Of a stretch of DNA of 64,000 nucleotides, positions 58,401 to 64,000 are shown piece after piece. Location of the stretch: positions 1 through 64,000 of the forward strand of contig NMRA01000551.1 in the NCBI GenBank assembly GCA_002633005.1. The letters are read 5' to 3'. The position numbers and the translations under genes are program-made. The stretch's first letter is position 1. Each line of letters begins with the position of its first letter. Source of the DNA: Phoronis australis (lineage: Eukaryota; Phoronida; Phoronidae). Under the pieces are notes generated by a model, which saw nothing but the letters and a program-made list of their open reading frames with translations, was not told the origin of the DNA and ran no database searches.

Positions 58401-61400
58401 GCTAGTGGAGTTAAACCGCCCTTCAAAAATCCTAGCCGAAATATACGCCCAGTGGGCAGTCACCAGGTGGCGAGACCGTCTTGTCCACGAGTCGGCTGAG
58501 CGAGATGCGGGAATCGGTGACTTTTCATGGGTTCGGTCAAAATTAGCTGGACAAAGAGACAGTTTACGGAAAGCAAAATAATCGAAGCCCTTATTTTTAG
58601 TTTGAAAATACCGTATGTGGTTACATGTGGAGATAATCTGACCACATCAAGGTAAGGTAGTGTTAGCTAATGCCCAATGTGCATAATGGTAGTGCACTGA
58701 ATGTGAATGGTTCGACGCTAAACATTTACCAGTTTCCAAAGAAGTTAACAGTGTAGCGTTGTGCAGGGCCTTGTTCCAAAACTCAAAACACAATTCTTGT
58801 GTGAACAAAAAAACTTATTGGTACAATTTTATAACGGTACTTGGCATAAGTCAAAAGAGGTTTGTTCGTGAACCATTCGGCCACAAGCCCACTGAACATA
58901 ACCCCATCAATACACGGGACATACTGTTTTGGTGCCGTTTCTCGAAAACCAAAAACACATGCCGGTTTTAAAGACAAAAATGACTCTGTTTCTCCTGTCA
59001 AACATGGTTCGCAATTTCTGTATCCTCTTGCACATCATATATTCGTTCATTTTGAGTATGGGTTTATTTCCTTAGATTCCTACAGAATAATTTTGAAATT
59101 TTTAATTTTCACAGTGTCCAGGTTACCTCAGAAACTCAAGTTTCTCAAAGTATTTCCATAAAGCACAGGCTTACCACAAAATTTGTCAATAAATCATTCT
59201 CAGGCATACAGTTATTCTCTTTCTAACCTCGTTTAAAAGCCCATATTTTCCTCTCTGTGCTCTGGACATGTCTTGAAACCCAAATTTTTCCATAAACGTG
59301 TTTAAAACATTCTACCACATAGATTATTTTGTTAGCTCGATGTCACTGAAATATGCCTCAGTTATCAACTTCAACCACTATTGTATTGTCCCGTCTTTGA
59401 AATTTCAGTGGTTTTCAACTTATCTCAGTTGCCACAGGTCTCCGGAGACAAATCGACAAAACGTCTTTTGTACTAAATCAATACCCCCTCGCAACATAGA
59501 ACCCCTGTAATTCATTGGCATAAAATATAATTGGCAGAATCTGGGTATCTAAAATCTTGCACAATATCTGAGGCATAAGGCTCCGATATTGTACAGAGAG
59601 GATCTGATTCATTGCTTGGCCAACAACTTGTTTGTGTAACAAACCATGAGCTGCCGGAGTGAGAAGAGTCTATAGGTAATCAGACTGAGAAGCGACTTGG
59701 ATTTATCTCCCTTTAAAGAACCTCTTTTCATGTTTCTCCAAAACGACACATTTCTGAAACACTATGACTTTGGTCTTATCCATTTTCATCAACACTATGA
59801 GTTTACTTGCGCCGCAGTACAATTCTTACTTAATAATTAATCGTTGCTAACCTATCTGGGTGTCAACAAACAAAATCAAGTCAGACCTACAAATGGCAAA
59901 TAAAAGCGTCTGTTGATACCAAGATTGACCCCATCTTACAGATAGCCACGCTTCTTAGTCAAAAAGCAGTCGTATTTTCAATCAAATTTAACTTAGTCAT
60001 GAAAATGAATAACAAGGCGATAGTATGTACCCGTGTCTTACACCTATGAAGTATTCTGAGCAGTCTTGTTTCATAATCACTTTTGACTTGACATTGCTAT
60101 AAATACTTTTAAAATTTTTCAACATCTTAGAGCTGACGTTTTCCTTTCTCATTTTCCTACAAAATGCTTCTACAAATACAGTTGAAGCTTTTGGGGAAAT
60201 CTATGTAAAGACAGCACATATTTCAACTCGGCTTAGCTAACTCTAATGTGCTTAGAGCAAAACATTGTCACGTGGAGCGGTATTCCTTCTCGTACCCAAT
60301 TTGTGCTTCTGAAAGAGGTTTTTGACAGAAGACGAGTTTAGAGCATAGACAGCTAAGCATACCCAAGCACTTTGGCGTCTGATGCGACCAAACTCCATTT
60401 TGTTGGCAGGTGGTCTCGCTATGACCAGCTAGGTAGGTCCCAGGGTTGCAGAAAAACTTAACCAAGCTATTTATTGGATACGAGTCTTTCAGTGGTTCCA
60501 TTCTTCCATGCAAGGGCACCGCTGTGCGCCCGCACACTGTTTGAGCAGATACTGAAATAAAATGTAGTTTCATGAAATTCAAACGGGAATGATTTGAATT
60601 TTCTGGTCACAATAAAAGTGAAGATGACATGATTATGTTGTCACGTTATCAATCATGAATTTTTTAGATCCTTTCAATCTGGGATAGATCGTTTTCAAAC
60701 ACGGATGGCCACTAAAGAAAAACACATTCACGTAGAAAGGTCGAAGTAATTTTTATGAAAAACTCCGAACAACTGTTGAACAAGTTGAGATAAAATTCTA
60801 TTTGACTAGCGGATTTTATTCATGTTTCATTGCCACCAAGTGTACGACAATGACCCTCACAGGTATTTGCTGCAATAAGTCAAAATGATTTTCAAAGATT
60901 GTGATACTGTAGTAAGATATGGAACAGTTACGAGTTTTACCCAGAACCGGAGAACATTGAAGGTCCCGACACATGCAGCAATGGAAGGGAGTATCTATAT
61001 GGCTGAAATACGTATCAATTTGATAGACATTCTAAAATGTTAAAAGTGAATTGTGAAAGGCGATAGTAGCAAGGATATATAGGAGCGCGCCCCGCTTCAT
61101 TGGTGCAAATATAGTTTCATTGACGCAGTGTGATTGCTTAGCTCCGGCCAACGGACGCATTAAAATTGGAAGTAAAAAGGGACAAACAACCAACATGGCC
61201 ACAGGTTCTCCAAGTTGCCCCATAAAGCTGAAGCAGCTCGGGCCAGTTCATTCATATCCAAGTTTTTTTTTTCTAAAATGATCCCTGCAGTATCATATTT
61301 GAATCCATCACTTCGGTGAAGAAACGTTTACCAGAAAACACTGAGGTTATTGAAAATTTTGCCAGGTAGCATACCTCGTACATTTGCTGAACACTTTTAA

Positions 61401-61493
61401 TTGATTTTAGATGTTTAATTCCTACTTACCTGAAAACGTCGCGCACAAAAAACAAGCACTGAGCACGCAAAGGCATGCTTTTTCAGCAGACAT
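46005..61493 (-). CDS. Receptor A: CCP-CTLD-CTLD-CCP mucin-stalk receptor with Tyr-rich tail (gene span, 11 exons)
   Basis: Eleven exons sum to 2493 nt (or 2451 with the alternative stalk donor), giving about 830 or 816 aa. Order: signal peptide (1-21), CCP1 (22-84), CTLD1 (85-223, EPN and WND), CTLD2 (224-376, ligand motifs lost), CCP2 (377-444), Ser/Thr-rich stalk (to about 628), transmembrane helix, and a two-exon tail of about 175 residues with 12 tyrosines. All extracellular joins are phase 1, which suits exon shuffling. The tail has NPLY, an ITIM-like SEYDQV and several acidic-Tyr sites, so phosphotyrosine signalling or clathrin-adaptor binding is likely. It is probably a cell-surface pattern-recognition or endocytic lectin. 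The immune role is inferred. Receptor B is its downstream paralogue. Confidence 0.87.
47378..47502 (-). CDS. Receptor A exon 10: juxtamembrane tail with NPLY
   Basis: 125 nt, acceptor ACATTATTCTAG (phase 2), donor CAAAG/GTAAGA (phase 1). Both phases fit the transmembrane exon and the last exon exactly. It encodes KHLAPPLNDENIYETTDNPL followed by YNYG, then VKLPGPGHIVSYK. NPLY (47439-47450) is a canonical NPxY, a PTB-domain and clathrin-adaptor signal. Four tyrosines in total. The exon is too short to be found by open-frame length. Confidence 0.88.
47840..48011 (-). repeat. CATGCGCGCACCC-family copy next to the transmembrane exon
   Basis: Shares CCGTGAATGTTAGTAAAAGG, AAAAATTCGAGCCCCCC and GTGAGCGCATG with 23376-23636. 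Its end is only about 30 bp from the donor of the transmembrane exon. Confidence 0.65.
48043..48124 (-). CDS. Receptor A exon 9: transmembrane helix
   Basis: 82 nt, phase 1 to 2, from TTCATTTTCAG to AAG/GTAAAG. It encodes the helix IWIIVATGILLFTVIIVFIA then IVSAKRR. Same phase pattern as the Receptor B transmembrane exon. Confidence 0.9.
48577..49128 (-). CDS. Receptor A exon 8: Ser/Thr-rich stalk
   Basis: The acceptor TTTACTTCCCGTTCAG gives a phase-1 start. The exon encodes about 170-184 residues rich in Ser and Thr (TSTSPSTTTTASTPATKATA) with possible N-glycosylation sites (NSSS, NYTL). The 3' donor is uncertain: phase-1 candidates are CTT/GTGCGT (end 48577) and AATG/GTGCGA (end 48619), both weak. 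It should act as a mucin-like spacer. Unlike the Receptor B stalk it has no regular tandem repeat. Confidence 0.82.
49470..49600. repeat. TTACC..GATAGGATTCTA-family MITE fragment in intron
   Basis: ATTACCGTGATAGAATTCTA, followed by the family's inner block GACTTAAGAAAACGC and GACCAACCCTAAAATT. Confidence 0.55.
50605..50808 (-). CDS. Receptor A exon 7: CCP2/sushi domain
   Basis: 204 nt, phase 1 to 1, acceptor GATCTGTAG, donor GTTG/GTGAGT. It encodes DGCGQPPIPIHSQVQ, a YACKKGFRIA strand with the second Cys, then TKECHSDGNWVGEDIRCV. The four-Cys pattern with a Trp before the last Cys defines a CCP (sushi) module, the type used in complement-like binding. Confidence 0.92.
50809..52728 (-). other. 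Receptor A intron 6
   Basis: 1.9-kb intron holding the 22-bp tandem repeat at 51747-51856. No exon seen. Confidence 0.6.
51747..51856. repeat. 22-bp tandem repeat, five copies
   Basis: Five head-to-tail 22-base units starting TGTGGGACCTTATGGACAAC. Four are identical and the fifth has two changes (GTCTTT). Confidence 0.95.
52729..52863 (-). CDS. Receptor A exon 6: second half of CTLD2, degenerate
   Basis: 135 nt, phase 1 to 1, acceptor GTCCACAAG, donor TATG/GTAAGA. It encodes QLIDDRLWAHRTTKTSEFC, then RLHLDICNTQRHYICKY. Cysteines and the final YIC remain, but both the EPN/QPD and WND motifs are absent, so calcium-dependent sugar binding is not expected. It may bind protein or act structurally. 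Confidence 0.85.
53051..53130. repeat. long intronic hairpin, 39-bp arms
   Basis: Arms 53051-53089 and 53092-53130 are reverse complements with one mismatch (start TTTAAAGCCAAAAAC). It lies in the intron that splits CTLD2. Confidence 0.9.
53384..53707 (-). CDS. Receptor A exon 5: first half of CTLD2
   Basis: 324 nt, phase 1 to 1, acceptor CTTGTTTTAG, donor ACGG/GTAAGC. It encodes NDSSEACTKRCQNDIKKC, then WFSSADACEKQDGFLAEIND, then FGSYWIGAKWNRTAPPRG and QWGTG. Similar to Receptor B CTLD2 around YWIGA, supporting shared descent. Confidence 0.9.
54233..54352. repeat. 60-bp tandem duplication
   Basis: Two adjacent 60-base copies (54233 and 54293), sharing GAACATTCCTGGATGGCTC; a third partial unit follows. 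Confidence 0.92.
55245..55465. repeat. TTACC..GATAGGATTCTA-family MITE
   Basis: Left block ATTTACCAACAAGAATATCG and right block TGGTAACGGAAGTGCTATCC then TATCGTGGTAAGG match 20946-21130. The upstream part also resembles 20881-20940, so the family may extend further left. Confidence 0.55.
56157..56333 (-). CDS. Receptor A exon 4: second half of CTLD1 with EPN and WND
   Basis: 177 nt, phase 1 to 1, acceptor TTACTTGTAG, donor TTTC/GTAAGT. It encodes KELTYFNWAPNEPNDVGSKE, then NAGYKWNDEHGDT and SKFICQF. Both calcium and sugar-ligand motifs are intact, predicting mannose-type binding. Confidence 0.92.
56773..57357 (+). CDS. unassigned 194-codon frame antisense within a Receptor A intron
   Basis: A plus-strand frame inside Receptor A intron 3. 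A possible acceptor (AATTATATTTTAG) at about 56838 would start it at ALSKTLIADFRNS. The composition looks coding: FKLTLPP-like segment, FNFCYYNDCKFPLLCDGG, a KYPWMKDIIHVLTAKKKSA block, and several cysteines. The ATG at 56773 gives a hydrophobic start (MRLGVFFLLIHPVYLG). I recognise no domain. It may be a retro- or transposon-derived fragment or an exon of a nested gene. No convincing partner exon is seen. Confidence 0.35.
   Translation: MRLGVFFLLIHPVYLGNNYILALSKTLIADFRNSHAILKFTLPPDGDQDTEAFSATYRSHVKRTGDFNFCYYNDCKFPLLCDGGNNSREKANILKYPWMKDIIHVLTAKKKSAAGKSVAATDKAGECRVQPIDSCVCLVHFTGGAGATEQHPCSAFVSIKQFQKVVFNSARPFCPPNQDQAEASFVLPFISRGR
58082..58321 (-). CDS. Receptor A exon 3: first half of CTLD1
   Basis: 240 nt, phase 1 to 1, acceptor TTTTTTGTAG, donor AGTG/GTAAGA. 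It encodes SPRCPHEGVLVSNGICMQI, NWKEAKWSCNDG, GEFWVDGKAVKRWFWTS. RCPH at the start and RWFWTS at the end parallel Receptor B CTLD1. The usual WIGA is replaced by WVDG. Confidence 0.9.
58322..60362 (-). other. Receptor A intron 2
   Basis: 2.0-kb intron. The plus-strand frames at 58399, 58759 and 58862 have no recognised domain. A 19-bp block (CCAGGTGGCGAGACCGTCT) near 58463 recurs near 47708. Confidence 0.5.
60363..60551 (-). CDS. Receptor A exon 2: CCP1/sushi domain
   Basis: 189 nt, phase 1 to 1, acceptor TTTATTTCAG, donor TTGG/GTATGC. It encodes SAQTVCGRTAVPLHGRMEP, VKFFCNPGTYLAG, TTCQQNGVWSHQTPKCL. The four cysteines, the Gly-Tyr-like turn and the Trp before the last Cys define a CCP module. 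Confidence 0.92.
61430..61493 (-). CDS. Receptor A exon 1: signal peptide
   Basis: 64 nt from ATG (A at -3) to TTTTCAG/GTAAGT in phase 1. It encodes MSAEKACLCVLSACFLCATF then Ser, a hydrophobic signal peptide. The phase matches CCP1. Too short to be found as an open frame. Confidence 0.88.
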
Positions 61494-64000
61494 GTTTCAC
61501 AGATAGTAGATACGTTTGTAGACCAGTTCTCTCATGCCGGATACAGCATGTCACTGCTGTCTACCACGGGGTTTTAGTAATAAATGGAAATTAATATGGC
61601 GCACCTGACCGATAATAGTGGAGCTAATCTGAAAGTCATATCACTGATAGGAAAGGACAGGTGTATTTAAAACAACAGCAGTGATTTAGGAGCACTGAAC
61701 AATTAATATCTTTATTCAAAGAGCAAAATGATGTCTCCAATTAATTGAAAAGTATGTTTGCTAAAAGCATCAATATTAGGGCTTATCGTATCATAATAAT
61801 ACGAAAGATACATATTTTGGTGTGTATAGAACACAGGAACATCAATGTGGCAAATCGAGACCGTTTTTGACGTCATTTTAGACATTTTGTAAGTAGAAAA
61901 TGCTCTTTGTCAACATTTACACGCGGATCTCTGAATTCATTGTTTGAATCCTTAACGTGGCGCTTTGTTATTCACGCTTTGTTATTCAATTGACTTATCT
62001 TAATGCCAAAATGATAACAATCATGATTGTTATTGTTTAATCTCGATCCGTGGTGATCTATGTGACATAACAATATGATATTATCTCTGAGTCAACAGGG
62101 AGGTCTGATCTCTTCATAAGATTCTTGCAACTGAAAATCCATTTATCATTTATGTAACACCGCAAGACAGGTACAGTCCACAACACAAGAATTTTTAGAC
62201 TTGTTTGTGGTGTACCTTAAAAAGTTGGCAACCTATTGTTTAACCATTTATTACTTTTACAGCCATACGCTCTTTCGCAGCGCCCTCATGTGGCCATGAG
62301 TGACGGAACCAAGGCATGAGATTACGGATAGTGAATTTCCTTGTTTAGTATATTGCGGAACTACTACTACAAAAAAAAAAACAATCGCCGTTTTTGAAAA
62401 GGCTGTCGACACTCAGAATTGTTATCATGCAAAGTGAACTGCGACCGAAATGAACATTACTTATTTGACTTTGTTGCAAACTGTTTAATCCTTAGGTGGC
62501 AGAAATCCCATGATTAAACTTCTCATTAGATTATTACCCTTAGTTCATGAGTAACAACTGGTAGAATTTCATTGTATGGAATCAACGATTAAGACTATAA
62601 TTCCGATATTATAACATTGCTTCAGATTTTATCTACACGTTGATTGTAATTATGAATTTTACTAAATTGAGAATTTCTTCAAGTTTGAGTCACGGTGTAC
62701 ATTTATTTCTTGTCTTACTTTTCTGTACAATAATTTCAAGTTTATCTGTTCCTTCTTCTGTTTTTCGTACGACATATCATTAATTAGCTAATAATTGATT
62801 GTCACGTTTCATGACGTGGACGTGTGGTTAGCTCTAACCGGTGCTAACAGCTTTCGGTGCGATGATACACTTCAGTGCCTTGTCTTTTAACTTTAACCCA
62901 TTCAACCTATAGAAATATTATTTCCAGTATTACAAAAATATTTTCAGTATTACATCTTTTTCATTGTTTATAGATATGCTCTATTCCAAGTCCGATTTGG
63001 GGAATTAGTCAAATTTCTGACGTTTATGTATAAACATGGTGACTAATACAATATATTGTGATATCAAGAACATCACAACGTTTTATAAGGCTCCTGCCAG
63101 TGTGGCTAGTTACGGCCCGAAAGTAGGTGTGAGTAAAATTTTGGTCACAAATGCGGGCCCATCCCTTATTGGTCGTCACATCTAACGAACTTTTTTCGCG
63201 CCCCCTTGGCACTTTAATGTACTGGGTATGTGTAGGCCTACCATTTTTTGTGTCCATAACTATGATGAATGATTAATCACACTCTGGTTTAGTGGTAATT
63301 TCTGCCGCCGAGTCTGTGGTAAGAGTCTCAGTATTACACAGTCAACAGAAATCCCAGAACGTGGTTTCCGTGAACGCTAATTTCAATCATCTTTTTCGTT
63401 AAGGGTGGCGCTTTTTGCCGGGTTTTCCGTCCACCTCGCTAAAACGAAACATATTGGTTGCCGAACTTGCCGGCCTCCAGTTCCCTGTCTGAGCCCGCCG
63501 GTAACCTGCTAAAGGCCAGCAACTGTCGATATCAATCTAGTCTATGCTCGAATTGTTTGAGATCAAATATTTTCGCTTGAAAGCGGTGCCTATCTGCAAA
63601 TGAAAAGTGAAAATATTTCAAGTCTGGATCGGCATATCTTTTCTGGGAAACTCTGAATGGTGAATAAATTTAACGCAGCGTCCTCTTTTGGGTATTATAA
63701 AAAACAAAGGAGCATCTATACCTAGAGAGCGAGTAAAATTCACACATATTTTAAGCTCATACAAAAGAATAAACTTAAAACTAACAATTTTTATTTTAAT
63801 TGATAATATTGATGTTTGATGTTATTTTAACTGAAAATCTAGTCTCATATAGTTCACATCAGCTCGTCATTTACTGCGTTCCTACAATTAGCGTGACGTC
63901 ACTTTTTTGACGATTCTTTATATTGTCGTTTCTGCTTTGGTTTGCGGCAAATATCTCGTGGTATATTGCCTCTACATCCAAAATGTTGATCACATTTAAA
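61494..64000. other. 5' flank of Receptor A, no gene seen
   Basis: Contains the presumed promoter region. I found no clear TATA box and no further exon. Confidence 0.45.

Noticed and set aside
58399-58581. Plus-strand frame sharing a WRDRL stretch with 47571-47753
   Set aside because: The similarity is one 19-bp DNA block (CCAGGTGGCGAGACCGTCT), better explained as a short repeat than as related proteins.

Overview
The window looks like a draft-assembly segment of an animal nuclear genome. The DNA is AT-rich, genes are split by GT-AG introns, there are two runs of N (10400-10635 and 27771-28070), and short inverted-repeat transposons are common. Tandem receptors that combine CCP/sushi, C-type lectin (CTLD) and Ser/Thr-rich mucin-like segments on exons with phase-1 boundaries fit an invertebrate, most likely an invertebrate deuterostome (lancelet, hemichordate or echinoderm grade). 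I cannot fix the phylum from sequence alone.

The main content is two complete receptor genes, head to tail on the minus strand. Receptor A (61493 down to 46005, 11 exons, about 816-830 aa) reads: signal peptide, CCP, CTLD with EPN and WND, degenerate CTLD, CCP, Ser/Thr-rich stalk, transmembrane segment, then a tyrosine-rich tail in two exons. The first tail exon (47378-47502) is short, carries an NPLY motif, and was found only by matching splice sites and phases. Receptor B (37235 down to 23753, 8 exons, 890 aa) reads: signal peptide, CTLD with EPN and WND, CTLD with EPS and WND, a 423-residue Thr-rich stalk built on an 18-bp tandem repeat, transmembrane segment, and a tail with almost no tyrosine. 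Every splice junction except the 3' end of the Receptor A stalk was fixed by GT-AG sites and agreeing phase, and both summed coding lengths are multiples of three. The genes are paralogues with related extracellular plans and unrelated tails, which suggests glycan recognition coupled to different intracellular outputs.

The left third (1-23375) is mostly non-coding and transposon-rich. It holds a 3.2-kb element with about 140-bp inverted ends and a CXC-type cysteine-rich ORF (5705-8870), a near-duplicated 0.4-kb segment flanking an N gap, a probable small two-exon membrane-protein gene on the plus strand (12212-16263), a 1-kb element with GGCGGATTTAGG ends (17076-18058), and a 1.48-kb element with 162-bp inverted repeats, TTAA target duplications and a frameshifted THAP domain (19099-20581).

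MITE-like families recur in the introns and spacers. One has CATGCGCGCACCC ends (about 23376, 28421, 38272, 47840). Another has TTACC..GATAGGATTCTA ends (about 20946, 43013, 49470, 55245). Other small features are a reverse-transcriptase C-terminal relic (39885-40101), two strong hairpins (43977-44022, 53051-53130), tRNA-derived SINE-like segments and several short tandem repeats. The right end (61494-64000) shows no gene.
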